This document shows, piece after piece, positions 8,453-18,125 of a stretch of 64,000 bases of DNA. The notes beneath the pieces were generated by a model that had not been told where the DNA came from, did no database searches, and worked only from the letters and a program-made list of their open reading frames with translations. Origin of the DNA: JBCCCJ01 sp039029315 (GTDB lineage Bacteria > Bacteroidota > Bacteroidia > J057). Numbering within the stretch: the first letter of the stretch is position 1; every line of letters starts with the position of its first letter. A program made the position numbers and the translations under genes. The stretch is taken from positions 1 through 64,000 of the forward strand of contig JBCCGK010000045.1 of NCBI GenBank assembly GCA_039029315.1, given 5' to 3'.

Positions 8453-11400
8453 CTATCTAAGCAAGGTTACACTGCCACCCTTTTCCATGGTTTTTCCCGA
8501 ATTTAGGACCGCTTTGACAGCATAGACATATACCCCCTCTGGCACATGTCCTCCAGTCGATGTCAAGCCATCCCAACCCTCTTCCATACTCTGATACCGA
8601 CGAATCTCTCTTCCCCATCGATTAAAAAATACAATCTCAAAGCTTACAACACCTTCTCCACGAATCTTGAATTCATCATTGAATCCATCTCCATTTGGGC
8701 TAAAAGCTGTAGGAATAAACAATCGGCCATCGGGAATAATCACAATGCTGATGGTCGTATCATCTGGACACAGGAATAAGCCATTGTAAGCAGTCAGACG
8801 AATGTCATATCGCCCGGTATCCCGGAAGGTATAAACAGGATGTGGCAGATCAGACTTTCCCACTCCATCTCCAAAATCCCACTCATAGACTGCTGCATCT
8901 TGGGACTGATTCACAAACTGGACTTGTGCACGCGACAGCAAGATAGTGTCTTGTGGCGGATCTGTCGTGAAAGAAGCCTGAGCAGATGGGAAATTACCGA
9001 TTTCTACAAGAAGACTATCGACACATCCATTCGCATCCCTCCCAATGGCATAATATGAGCCTCCATTGACCTGATCAAGGATCAGTCCACTTTGAACGGG
9101 AGAACTTGTCCATACGACACTGCTGGCTCCTACCCCGCCCGAGATGTCTACGACAGCAGAGCCATTGGCCCACTCACAGTGAGCATCCTGTTTTTCCAAC
9201 AGTTCTACGATCAATTCTGGAGGTTGAGAAATGCTTAGACTTGCCCTCGCAGAACAACCATTCCCATCCAAAATTCTCACATTATAACTACCTGCGGCCA
9301 ATCCAATTGCAGTTTCTCCGGTTTGGGCCAATGGATCGCTCCAGACAAGCGAGTAAGGAGTTGTTCCACCTTCTACTTGCACAGTTGCTGTTCCTGTCTC
9401 ATCTCCGAAACACAACACATCTACCCCTGTGACAGAAGCATTGATGGGGGTTGGTTCTGAAATGGCAATATCTCTATATTGGGATTGACATCCATTGTCA
9501 TCCTGCAAATGGATCGTATATGACCCTGGCGCCAACTGACTGAAGATGCCGGTCGGTTGAAAATTAAGCCCATCAATCGAATACAAAAATGGTGCAGTAC
9601 CTCCCAAGGCCTGCATCTCTATTCGACCATTCAGGTTGCCATGACAATCAACGCCTACCAGATTACTCAAGATTCCTTGTAAAGAATCTGGTTGAAATAT
9701 TTCTACTGGAAGTATTTGCACACAGCCACTATCATCCTGTATGCTGATCTGATACATCCCCGCGGCTAAGCTCATAAAGATCCCGGAGGCCTGAAAGAGA
9801 CCACCATCGAGGCTATAGGAATAAGGGATATTTCCTCCACTTCCTGAAATGGTGATGCTACCGTCTGAGGCTCCAAAGCAAGTTGCATCTGTTTGGGTAT
9901 CTATCGTACCAAGGATAGAGTCAGGCTGCTGAAGATCGACCGTCAAGGTTGCAGTACAGCTAAGAGAATCCATGACTGTAACCAGATAGGAACCTGCAGT
10001 CAATGTATCGAATATAGAACTGGGGGAAAAAATCCCATTGTCAAGCGAGAATAAATAGGAACCTGTTCCTCCACTTCCCGCCACTTCAAAGACACCATTG
10101 TTTCCCCCAAAACATCCGACATCCGAAGACGAAACAAGTTGCACATCCAGCATAGGTGGTTCATCAACAAAAACAGTGATCGAACTCATACACATGCTAT
10201 CATCTTGTACAGTGAGCAAATGGTTTCCTGCTGTCAATCCATTGAATAGAGAAGTAGGGACAAATGGTCCATTGTCAATCGAAAATTGATATGCCCCTGA
10301 ACCTCCAGATGCCTGAACACCAATTACTCCACTTGCTGTTCCAAAGCAATCGACATCGCGCAAACTGTCCACCGTGATTGTGAGCAGAGGCGGTTCGCTG
10401 ATGGTCAGTTGAAGAGTATCTTCGCAACCATTTGCGTCTCTGACAATGAATTCATAGGATGCTGTAGACAGATTCTGGAAGACGCTATCTGGCTGAAAAA
10501 CGCCTCCATCCATAGAGAACATATATGGCTGAGTTCCTCCTGAACTGCTCAAAGCGGCGCTTCCTGTAGATTGACCGTTACAGTCCACGTTTTGTTGACT
10601 GAGGAGGGAGAGATCAAGTTCTTGTGGCTGGGTGATTGAAACCTGAACACTATCCAGACAATTATTCGCATCCTGTATCAGAATCAATTGGGGACCAGCA
10701 GGCAGAGAAGAAAAGGTGTTGGGTGCACCAAAATTTACTCCATCTATGGAATACGTATAGGCAACTGTGCCACCAGTAACACCGATGGAAACCATTCCAT
10801 CTGATCCGCCAAAGCAAGAAACATTGGTTTGGGCAGCAATACTGCCAATAAGAGAGTCTGGTTGGGAGATCGGCACTGCCAGGGTATCTGTACACAGGTT
10901 TGCATCAGCTATCACAAGGAGGTAGCTTCCCGCAGACAAGTTTACCAAGGTGTCTGCCGAGCTAAGAGGGCTAGCTGCAAGACCATACATATAAGGAATG
11001 GTTCCTCCGCTTCCCGCCAATTGGATGGAACCTGTACTATTTCCAAAGCAATCCACATCTTGAGTCACTGGTGCAGACAGGACGAGAGCAGCCGGCTCTG
11101 TAATGCTTGTAGAGACCGATTCCACACACATATTCGAATCTCTCACAGACAAGGTATAATTTCCTGCTGGAAGTGAGCCAAAATTTTGAGAAGGGCCAAA
11201 TGAAATCCCATCTATAGAATATTCCAATACCCCTACTCCTCCACTCGCGCTGACAAGTATGCTTCCTGTCGAATCCCCATTACACAATACATCTGTTTGG
11301 TTATCAATATTGATGGAAATTGTTGGAGGAGCAGTTAAGCTAAAATCAAAGGCGATCAAACAGCCAGCAGCATCCTGAATGGAGGCGGAATAATTTCCTG

Positions 11401-14323
11401 CCAGCAAACCGTTGAAGATTGGATTATTGGAAAAATTGACTCCGTCAATGCTATATTGATATGGACCAGTTCCGCCTTGAGCAAATAACTCTGCGATACC
11501 TGATGCCAGACCGCCACATGCTGGGTGGGTCAAACTATCTACTCCACCGAGCAGACCCGTGGGAGAACTAATGGAGGTATCAAGGGAAGCGATACATCCA
11601 CTCGCATCCTGGATGGATATGCTATAAAATCCAACAGAAAGTGAGCCAAATGTTGATGCACTGCTGAAGGTTGTTCCATCAAGCGAATATTGATAAGGGG
11701 CATTACCCCCAGAGGCTGAAGCAGTCAGACTCCCATTCATCCCGCCAGCACAATCGACATTCACAAGGCTCTGAACGGAGGGCACCAATTGCGGAGGTTC
11801 AACCACTGTGAAGGTGGAATTAAAATCACATCCATTTGCATCCAGTATGAATACGGTTTGCGTTCCGCCTGGAAGACCTGTAAATAGATTATTTGATGAA
11901 AAATTGATCCCATCTAGTGAATATTGGTACGGCCCTGTACCTCCACCTGCCGTTGCCGTAAACCCACCTGTGGAATCCCCATTGCAAATAATGGGCAATG
12001 GATTACTGAATACAGTCACAATCGGTTCTGGCTGGATAAAAGCAACAGGTATATTTGTTTGACAGCCATTTGCATCTTCTATGACTGCCAAATGAATTCC
12101 TGCTGGCTGATTGGAAAAGACTGGAGATGCGAAAAAGTTTATTCCGTCCAAGGAATACATATATCCCGGAGTTCCACCAGTTACCTGAAAGCTTGCAGAG
12201 GCATCACTTCCTCCGTTACAGCTTACATTATTTTGAGTAACAATCGAGGGCACCAGCACCTGTGGTTCAATAATGGTTACAGAAAGACTGCTCAGACAAC
12301 TGTTGGCATCCATCAATTCGATTGTATGTGCACCCCCAGTCAGACCACTAAAGCTGCTAGCTGTCCCAAATGTTCCCCCATCCAATGAGAAAGTATAGGG
12401 TGCCAGACCGCCCGAACCGGAGACAGTAATGCTGCCATTAGTATCCCCATTACAAAGAAGATTTTGTTGAGAAACAAGCGTAAGACTGGGTCCGGGATTG
12501 ATATTTATGACAAGAGATGAACTTGCATTTGGACAAGGAATTGTTCCACTCACCGTATAGATATACAATCCTGCTGAACCTGTAGCTGGATCGAATATGT
12601 TATTGACTGGATTACCGAAAAAATCGGTCCATTGTCCACCGAGATCTGGTGTGCCTCCAAGTGCCGTAACCAGATCAAATGCGGCATCACTTGTACAAAT
12701 GGTAATCGTATTGTTGGTACCAGGATCAGGAACAGAATTGACCGTCACAGTCACTGTTGCGCTGGGATCAGGGCATGGAGACACGGCTGATACTGTATAG
12801 ATGTAGGTTCCAGGAACACTCACTCCTGGTGAAAATGTAGAAGACACAGGTGCTCCTAACGGATCTTCCCATGATCCTCCAGGATCAGGACTTCCTCCAA
12901 GAAGCAGAAACAAATCTGTTGGGGCATCTGTTTCACAGAGAGTCACGCTGCCTGAAGTCCCGGCACTACTAAAGGGATTGATGCTTACCGTAACACTTGC
13001 ACTCCCGCCAGGACAAGAGCCAATGGGAGGAACCTGATAGGTATAAATTCCAGCTGGATCTACACCTGCCTCAAAAAGTCCATTGCTACTGAATCCTCCG
13101 GGGCCTGTCCAACTCCCACCGGAAGTAGGAGTCCCCCCCAGTCCGTTGACCAATGGTGTAGGAGAATTATCACAAATGACCAACGTCCCATTTGAGCCTG
13201 CATCAGGAGGTGGTAAGGTATCCACAAGCACGAATGATGAATCAGTCGGACATGGGGAAATTCCAACGATATAGGTATAAATGCCAGTTGGATCTGTGGC
13301 AGGATCAAAAGTTCCACTAAATACATTGGTGAGCGGGTCCAGCCAGATGCCTCCGGTATCAGGACTTCCTGTCAGAGAGTCGAACAAGACGACAGGTCCT
13401 TCTGAGGAACAAAAGCTCAAGGTATCATCATTTCCCGCAAGTACAGGAACGAAAGTCAGTGGAAAGGTGAAAGAGGACGGATCAGCTACATTTCCACATA
13501 AATCTTCTATCAGTCCACTTGATCCGACCAAACTCAAGGTATAAGAACCGGAACTGCTTATTGGAGGAGAAATAGAAAGGGTGTAAATATTCTCCTGAAC
13601 CCCGCCAGAATCACAAACAGCACCATTTACGGTGGTGATGGTATGGGCACCACTTGGCCCGACAAGCGTGAAATCTCCTGCTGAAACAGTATTACATAAA
13701 ATATTTTCTGAAAACTGAATGTCCAGGCTGGAACTACCGCAAGCAATCGGAGTAAATACAGAATCTATCTGCGGAGGGATCGTATCCAAAATCACCGCAG
13801 AAGAGGCAGAAAAATCCAATGTATAGCCATCGGCAGAGGCTGTAAAGTTGCTAAGATTAACAGCATAAGTTTCGCCTGCCAGGACAGGAATGCATGGTTC
13901 GAATCCCAATCCTGCCATGCCATTAGGGCCAGTTTGTGGATTGCCGCCAAGTGGATCATAATTACAACTGACTTCGAGGGAAGAGTCAGTGGCAATATCC
14001 CCACAATTAGCGTTTGTTAGATTGAAAACAGCCCAGTCATAATCATCTCCGGAATTATTGGGGATGATTGTGAAACAAACATCTCCACTGGTTTGCACAG
14101 TGAAGGTATACCAAACTGAATTGAACTCACCTGTAAATAGACAGGAAAGTGCACCATTGATCTCATTTGGATAATTCCCCGAGCCACTGAATGAGTTGGC
14201 CTGAAAATAAATATCCTGACAGACGGGGATAGAACCATCGCAATCCTGATTAGAAGGAATTTGAGCCAGAGAAGTACCTCCAATGAGTAATGCTATCAGT
14301 AGTAGCGGGATGTGTCTCGACAT
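8453..14323 (-). CDS. Giant SprB-repeat surface adhesin, T9SS type B cargo
   Basis: A 1956-residue secreted protein. In order: a signal peptide (residues 1-20, ending TSLAQ); an N-terminal beta domain; an Ig-like region near residues 190-290; four modules of about 80 residues of the type GTSGSVTLCETDAP (about 295-600); some 15 SprB-type repeats of about 78 residues (about 610-1774, typical core CNGDSTGS...GGTGPYQYSLDG); a PKD-like domain (YEWDFGDG); and a gliding-motility-associated C-terminal domain (FIPTAFSPNGDGFNDEF...FNRWG), the signal for T9SS export. SprB in Flavobacterium moves along the cell surface during gliding. Here an adhesin role in attachment or motility is the best guess. It appears monocistronic. 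Confidence 0.9.
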   Translation of the reverse strand: MSRHIPLLLIALLIGGTSLAQIPSNQDCDGSIPVCQDIYFQANSFSGSGNYPNEINGALSCLFTGEFNSVWYTFTVQTSGDVCFTIIPNNSGDDYDWAVFNLTNANCGDIATDSSLEVSCNYDPLGGNPQTGPNGMAGLGFEPCIPVLAGETYAVNLSNFTASADGYTLDFSASSAVILDTIPPQIDSVFTPIACGSSSLDIQFSENILCNTVSAGDFTLVGPSGAHTITTVNGAVCDSGGVQENIYTLSISPPISSSGSYTLSLVGSSGLIEDLCGNVADPSSFTFPLTFVPVLAGNDDTLSFCSSEGPVVLFDSLTGSPDTGGIWLDPLTNVFSGTFDPATDPTGIYTYIVGISPCPTDSSFVLVDTLPPPDAGSNGTLVICDNSPTPLVNGLGGTPTSGGSWTGPGGFSSNGLFEAGVDPAGIYTYQVPPIGSCPGGSASVTVSINPFSSAGTSGSVTLCETDAPTDLFLLLGGSPDPGGSWEDPLGAPVSSTFSPGVSVPGTYIYTVSAVSPCPDPSATVTVTVNSVPDPGTNNTITICTSDAAFDLVTALGGTPDLGGQWTDFFGNPVNNIFDPATGSAGLYIYTVSGTIPCPNASSSLVININPGPSLTLVSQQNLLCNGDTNGSITVSGSGGLAPYTFSLDGGTFGTASSFSGLTGGAHTIELMDANSCLSSLSVTIIEPQVLVPSIVTQNNVSCNGGSDASASFQVTGGTPGYMYSLDGINFFASPVFSNQPAGIHLAVIEDANGCQTNIPVAFIQPEPIVTVFSNPLPIICNGDSTGGFTATAGGGTGPYQYSLDGINFSSNNLFTGLPGGTQTVFILDANGCDFNSTFTVVEPPQLVPSVQSLVNVDCAGGMNGSLTASASGGNAPYQYSLDGTTFSSASTFGSLSVGFYSISIQDASGCIASLDTSISSPTGLLGGVDSLTHPACGGLASGIAELFAQGGTGPYQYSIDGVNFSNNPIFNGLLAGNYSASIQDAAGCLIAFDFSLTAPPTISINIDNQTDVLCNGDSTGSILVSASGGVGVLEYSIDGISFGPSQNFGSLPAGNYTLSVRDSNMCVESVSTSITEPAALVLSAPVTQDVDCFGNSTGSIQLAGSGGTIPYMYGLAASPLSSADTLVNLSAGSYLLVIADANLCTDTLAVPISQPDSLIGSIAAQTNVSCFGGSDGMVSIGVTGGTVAYTYSIDGVNFGAPNTFSSLPAGPQLILIQDANNCLDSVQVSITQPQELDLSLLSQQNVDCNGQSTGSAALSSSGGTQPYMFSMDGGVFQPDSVFQNLSTASYEFIVRDANGCEDTLQLTISEPPLLTITVDSLRDVDCFGTASGVIGVQASGGSGAYQFSIDNGPFVPTSLFNGLTAGNHLLTVQDDSMCMSSITVFVDEPPMLDVQLVSSSDVGCFGGNNGVFEVAGSGGTGSYLFSLDNGIFSPSSIFDTLTAGSYLVTVMDSLSCTATLTVDLQQPDSILGTIDTQTDATCFGASDGSITISGSGGNIPYSYSLDGGLFQASGIFMSLAAGMYQISIQDDSGCVQILPVEIFQPDSLQGILSNLVGVDCHGNLNGRIEMQALGGTAPFLYSIDGLNFQPTGIFSQLAPGSYTIHLQDDNGCQSQYRDIAISEPTPINASVTGVDVLCFGDETGTATVQVEGGTTPYSLVWSDPLAQTGETAIGLAAGSYNVRILDGNGCSARASLSISQPPELIVELLEKQDAHCEWANGSAVVDISGGVGASSVVWTSSPVQSGLILDQVNGGSYYAIGRDANGCVDSLLVEIGNFPSAQASFTTDPPQDTILLSRAQVQFVNQSQDAAVYEWDFGDGVGKSDLPHPVYTFRDTGRYDIRLTAYNGLFLCPDDTTISIVIIPDGRLFIPTAFSPNGDGFNDEFKIRGEGVVSFEIVFFNRWGREIRRYQSMEEGWDGLTSTGGHVPEGVYVYAVKAVLNSGKTMEKGGSVTLLR
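9002..12496 (-). repeat. Array of about 15 SprB-type coding repeats
   Basis: Inside the adhesin gene, about 15 units of roughly 234 bases follow each other. Each encodes a CxG(D/G)xxG start, a GG(T/N)xPYxYSLDG middle and an SI(Q/R)DxxGC end, usually finishing on QP or EP before the next unit. The last two units are degenerate (SLVWSDP and SVVWTSS replace the YSLDG core). Boundaries are estimated from the protein. Confidence 0.85.
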
Positions 14324-14651
14324 AATGATCTACTGCAAGTGCATCTGAAAGTTTGAAAAAAAAGGAAAGCTTTTTGTTATGATTCCACCTAATATACTGA
14401 CAATAAATTATTGAATAACCCTAATTATTTTTATGTTGAGGATTTCGCTGTGGATGGTCATTCAACATTTCTTAACTGCAAATATTCAAATATAAATAGA
14501 TTTTCATAGCATGAAACATAAGAAGATCACACATCAGTTAGAATTGGAGAAGTTTTGTTGAATGACTATTCTAACTATGAACTTGCTTATTTAAACTTGG
14601 AATAATTCTAAATAAGCCCTAAAATTGTGTAAAATTTGGCAGACAATTTAT
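14324..14651. promoter_or_regulatory. Intergenic region with nested inverted repeats
   Basis: These 328 AT-rich bases separate the divergent adhesin and response-regulator genes and contain no gene. They hold three inverted repeats: GTCATTCAACA (14457-14467) against TGTTGAATGAC (14556-14566); GTTAGAAT (14537-14544) against ATTCTAAC (14568-14575), which encloses the second arm of the first; and CTTATTT against AAATAAG near 14585-14615. The pattern is compatible with operator sites or an untranslated leader. No clear TAnnTTTG promoter was found. Confidence 0.4.
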
Positions 14652-15320
14652 ATGAAGCCAATCAACATATTGTTAGCGGATTCTGCTTTTCTCGTAAGAG
14701 AAGGTATCAAAGCTGTCATTTCTGGCTATCCATACATGAATATTGTTGGTGAGGCAACCCACACGGAACAATTATCTGCTTCTATTTCCAAAGGCCATCC
14801 TACTTTGGTAATCATAGATTACAATTCTCCCGGTTCCTTTTCAACAGAAGATATAGAATTTATCTTGACCACATCCCCTGAACTAAAGGTGCTGGTCATC
14901 TCTTCCAATTTGAAAAAAGAGGAAGTTTTTCGGGTGTTAGAATATGGAGCCAAAGGCTTTTTGCTAAAAGAATGTGATCATACTGAGATCATTGGAGCGA
15001 TTCATGCACTTTCTAGAAATGAAAAGTTTTTTTGCGGGAAAGTACTAGATATTATTCTGGAGAGGAAAATATCTCCAAGTCCACTTGAAGCATGTGCTCC
15101 AGCTAGATTGACAGGAAGAGAAACAGAGATCGTCAAACTCATGGCTGAGGGAATGGCTACACAGGATATTGCAGAATTGCTTTCCCTCAGTGTGCATACA
15201 GTGTATACCCACCGAAAGAATGTGATGCGCAAACTTGGGGCAACGAATGCCGCTGAGGTGATTCTCTATGCCATCAATACTTCCCTGGTAGATAGTAGAG
15301 GAAAAAGCACCCTAAATTGA
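14652..15320 (+). CDS. NarL/FixJ-type response regulator
   Basis: A 222-residue two-domain regulator. The receiver domain (1-120) starts NILLADSAFLVREGIK, with the phosphoacceptor Asp in LVIIDYNSPG and the conserved Lys in GFLLKECD. The usual second acidic residue of the DD pair near the N-terminus is replaced (ADSAF), which may alter metal binding. The C-terminal LuxR-type HTH (about 150-215) reads LTGRETEIVKLMAEG...AELLSLSVHTVYTHRKNV. The start MKPINILL is chosen to begin at the first strand. No histidine kinase gene is adjacent, so this is an orphan regulator; the divergent adhesin gene is a possible target. Confidence 0.85.
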   Translation: MKPINILLADSAFLVREGIKAVISGYPYMNIVGEATHTEQLSASISKGHPTLVIIDYNSPGSFSTEDIEFILTTSPELKVLVISSNLKKEEVFRVLEYGAKGFLLKECDHTEIIGAIHALSRNEKFFCGKVLDIILERKISPSPLEACAPARLTGRETEIVKLMAEGMATQDIAELLSLSVHTVYTHRKNVMRKLGATNAAEVILYAINTSLVDSRGKSTLN

Positions 15321-16424
15321 GGAATGATTCCCGATTTTTTCCAAAACGTGTGTCATGTCTACATGTTCCTTGAATAATTGAATGGCTTTGTTCACTTTCC
15401 AGGGAGTACGGCGATTGATTTTGACTTCTATCCGACTGATTTTGATCACACATTCATAGGTATCCATCATAGACCGCAATACTGGAACCTTGTGTTCTCG
15501 AAAATAATCGACATACTCCTCGGGAATTTGCCCCTTCCCATTGAGAATGATACCAGACAAAGGGGATTTATCCACATCAATCATTCTAAGGACTTTGTTC
15601 AATTTTTTGAGGGCTTCCCCCAATCGGTTGATACTGACAACCAATAATTGATTCTCGAATTGCTTTACCTCGGACAAATCAATCAAGGAGCCAGCAATGA
15701 TCCCCCCTACCCGATTGTCCAACTGATCATCATGATATTCTATTTTGGCTTTGAGTGTCTTGGCAATCGTCGCCATTACGGGCAAGCCCAGTTCTTCTTC
15801 ATAGGGCAATATCCCAAGCAGACTCGTCCCACGTTCTTTCAGAACGGGGCCTACATATTTGCGGATCTTATCGATTTTGGAGACGTAAGCTTTATTGATG
15901 ATGACTCCCAAAACCGGGATGTTCTTTTGTTCAAATACGGCCAAATTGAGGTACAAACTATCAATCGTACTGCCAATCCCTGCTTCAACCACCAGAATCA
16001 CACTGGCGCCCAGAAGTTCAGCAACCCGATCATTGGACAAATGTACCACACTTCCTACCCCTGGATGTCCAGTCCCTTCATAAACCACAACTTCATGATG
16101 TTGCTGCAATATTTTGGAGGATTTGAGAAGCTTGTTGGCATAAGGATATTGGGATGGATTATCCAAATAGGCAGTTGTTGCACCTGGACCCAGAATCACA
16201 GGAGAGTGAAGTTCCGGGACTAACTCAAAACCCATCGAAGATGCAAATAAAAGAGCATCCTTATCTGCTCTACGATTCCCAACATCAATAAATTGCTGCC
16301 CAACGGGTTTGCAATACCCCACATTGACACCCGATTCCCTTAAGGTGTGAATTAATCCCAATGTGGAGGTCGTTTTCCCAACATGTTGGCTTGTGGCAGC
16401 AACATAGATTCTTTTACATTGCAT
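15312..16424 (-). CDS. BioD/CobB-like P-loop ATPase (Pta N-terminal domain-like)
   Basis: A 370-residue protein with a Walker A-like loop (ATSQHVGKTT), then GYCKPVGQQF as in dethiobiotin synthetase and the N-terminal domain of long phosphotransacetylases, and VVYEGTGHPGVGS as the switch region. A DRTGG-like segment (NRVGGIIAGS) lies near residue 240. The family uses ATP to activate carboxylates or to sense metabolites; the substrate is unknown here. No biotin or cobalamin genes are nearby, so assignment as BioD is not supported. Its 3' end overlaps the convergent response-regulator gene by 9 bases. Confidence 0.65.
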   Translation of the reverse strand: MQCKRIYVAATSQHVGKTTSTLGLIHTLRESGVNVGYCKPVGQQFIDVGNRRADKDALLFASSMGFELVPELHSPVILGPGATTAYLDNPSQYPYANKLLKSSKILQQHHEVVVYEGTGHPGVGSVVHLSNDRVAELLGASVILVVEAGIGSTIDSLYLNLAVFEQKNIPVLGVIINKAYVSKIDKIRKYVGPVLKERGTSLLGILPYEEELGLPVMATIAKTLKAKIEYHDDQLDNRVGGIIAGSLIDLSEVKQFENQLLVVSINRLGEALKKLNKVLRMIDVDKSPLSGIILNGKGQIPEEYVDYFREHKVPVLRSMMDTYECVIKISRIEVKINRRTPWKVNKAIQLFKEHVDMTHVLEKIGNHSSI

Positions 16425-16503
16425 ACAGGAAAATTTGCTGACAAACTACATTATTTTTTCGTATCCTTATAGCCAATTCAACTAAACTATAACTCTACTC
16501 ACT

Positions 16504-17382
16504 ATGACCCGCAAAGATGCACTTCGAACCCTTGCATTGGGAACCGCAGGTTTGGCTGCAGGTTCATGTCAGGCATCTCCTGACAATGACACAGAAAATG
16601 AAACTGCCAATTCTGAATTGAAAGGGAATGTCAATCATTCTGCTTGTAGATGGTGTTATGGGAAAATTCCATTGGAAGAGTTATGTGACGCTTCCAAGGA
16701 TATGGGGCTAAAAGCCATAGATTTGCTCAATCCCGATGAGTGGCATGTAGCACAAGAACGCGGATTGAGTGTATCCATGTCATTTGGAAGTAGCCTAGGA
16801 ATTCCCAAAGGATTCAATGACCCACAATATCATGCCCAACTGCTATCAGAATTTACAGAATTGATCCCAAAAGCACAGGATGCGGGGGTAAAACAAATAA
16901 TCTGTTTTTCTGGAAATAGAAATGGAATGTCGGATGAAGTTGGCCTGGAAAATTGTGCCGTAGGACTAGATCCTGTCGTCAAGTTGGCCCAACAACACAA
17001 TATCACCATTGTGATGGAATTGCTCAACAGCAAGGTGAATCATCCTGACTATATGTGTGACAAAACTCCTTGGGGAGCGAAACTTGCAGAGAAACTTGGA
17101 TCAGAAAATTTCAAGCTGCTCTATGATATTTATCATATGCAAATCATGGAAGGAGATATCATCGCCACAATCGAAAAGTATAACCCGTATATTTCACATT
17201 ACCATACAGGTGGTGTGCCAGGAAGGCATGAAATAGATGATACACAGGAATTGTACTATCCTGCCATCATGAAAGCCATTCTCAAGACTGGCTATAAGGG
17301 ATACGTAGCTCAGGAGTTTATCCCTGCGAACAAAGACGCTCTGGCCTCTCTCAAGGCTTCTATTCATATCTGTGATGTATGA
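16504..17382 (+). CDS. Exported TIM-barrel sugar-phosphate isomerase/epimerase (hydroxypyruvate isomerase-like)
   Basis: A 292-residue protein of the AP-endonuclease-2 type TIM-barrel family. The N-terminus (MTRKDALRTLALGTAGLAAGSC) looks like a lipoprotein or Tat-like signal with a lipid-modifiable Cys. Metal-site segments are visible: TIVMELLNSKVNH (Glu), LLYDIYHMQIMEGD (Asp/His), SHYHTGGVPGRHEID (His) and YVAQEFIP (Glu), arranged as in hydroxypyruvate isomerase Hyi. The actual sugar substrate is unknown. Its stop overlaps the start of the metalloprotease/LysM gene by 4 bases (ATGA), so the two are translationally coupled, which is functionally unexpected. Confidence 0.8.
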   Translation: MTRKDALRTLALGTAGLAAGSCQASPDNDTENETANSELKGNVNHSACRWCYGKIPLEELCDASKDMGLKAIDLLNPDEWHVAQERGLSVSMSFGSSLGIPKGFNDPQYHAQLLSEFTELIPKAQDAGVKQIICFSGNRNGMSDEVGLENCAVGLDPVVKLAQQHNITIVMELLNSKVNHPDYMCDKTPWGAKLAEKLGSENFKLLYDIYHMQIMEGDIIATIEKYNPYISHYHTGGVPGRHEIDDTQELYYPAIMKAILKTGYKGYVAQEFIPANKDALASLKASIHICDV

Positions 17383-18110
17383 CCGAGGTCCATCTGGATA
17401 TTGAAGATGGAATTTATGGTTGGAAAGCAGGATTTTTGTGGGAAACACAATCATCTGCTTTCCAACTTTCTGTTCGGATACAATTGTTCAAAGATTCCTC
17501 TTGTTCCTCTTGGCAACTTGAAGAGATGAAAAAAATCTGTCAGCGGGAATTTCGACGCTTTTTCCATAGCACCTTCCTTTTTCGAGAACCATTTGGATCT
17601 TATAAGCCTGTCTGCACTTCCCTCATATTTACAGAAGATCAACCCCATCTACAAGCTACTGTTTTCGCTCAACATGGCGAAACTGCTTTGCCCAATTGGT
17701 ATCTCAAAGAACATCCCATTCATTTGGCTCATGAACTGGGGCATCAGTTGGGATTGAAAGATGAGTATGAAGATTCTTATTCTCAGGATCGAAAATCTAC
17801 TGCTTCAGAAGCCATTTTTCGGGATCATTCCTTGATGGGAAACTATGCCCTTGAAGGTTGGAAAAAAGCCAATCTAAAACTACGACATGGGAAACGAATT
17901 GCAGAACTGATTTCTCCCTTTACCCAAAAATCTTATGCTGTGGCCCTCAACCCTGAATATGAAGTACAAGCAGGAGATGGCTTGGGCTGGATTGCTCAGC
18001 GTTATTTTGGAGATGAGATGAAATGGCGAGAGATATACGACTTGAATCGGGATATAATTCCCTACAAAGATCAGTTACAGGTCGGAACACATCTTCTGCT
18101 TCCAATTTAG
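17379..18110 (+). CDS. Zinc metalloprotease-like protein with C-terminal LysM domain
   Basis: A 243-residue protein with no signal peptide. A zincin motif HELGHQLGLKDEY (HExxHxxGxxD) lies near residue 110, with a possible Met-turn downstream (SLMGNYA). The C-terminal 50 residues form a LysM-like domain (YEVQAGDGLGWIAQRYFGD...LQVGTHLLLPI). A LysM domain of similar layout is found in the eCIS hub protein encoded further along. The gene is convergent with the eCIS ATPase gene, with 15 bases between stop codons, and coupled to the TIM-barrel gene upstream. It could be an eCIS cargo or particle-associated protease, or an unrelated cytosolic peptidase; the missing export signal fits cargo loading. 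The catalytic motif is directly visible; the role is inference. Confidence 0.6.
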   Translation: MTEVHLDIEDGIYGWKAGFLWETQSSAFQLSVRIQLFKDSSCSSWQLEEMKKICQREFRRFFHSTFLFREPFGSYKPVCTSLIFTEDQPHLQATVFAQHGETALPNWYLKEHPIHLAHELGHQLGLKDEYEDSYSQDRKSTASEAIFRDHSLMGNYALEGWKKANLKLRHGKRIAELISPFTQKSYAVALNPEYEVQAGDGLGWIAQRYFGDEMKWREIYDLNRDIIPYKDQLQVGTHLLLPI

Positions 18111-18125
18111 GATGCTACAAATCCA

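Noticed and set aside
9106..9432. Plus-strand open frames across the SprB-repeat gene
   Set aside because: They repeat with the period of the adhesin array and are antisense shadows with no recognisable protein features.
15312..16424. Assignment of the BioD-like ATPase as biotin synthesis gene bioD
   Set aside because: It is much longer than BioD (370 against about 225 residues), resembles the Pta N-terminal domain, and has no biotin genes beside it.
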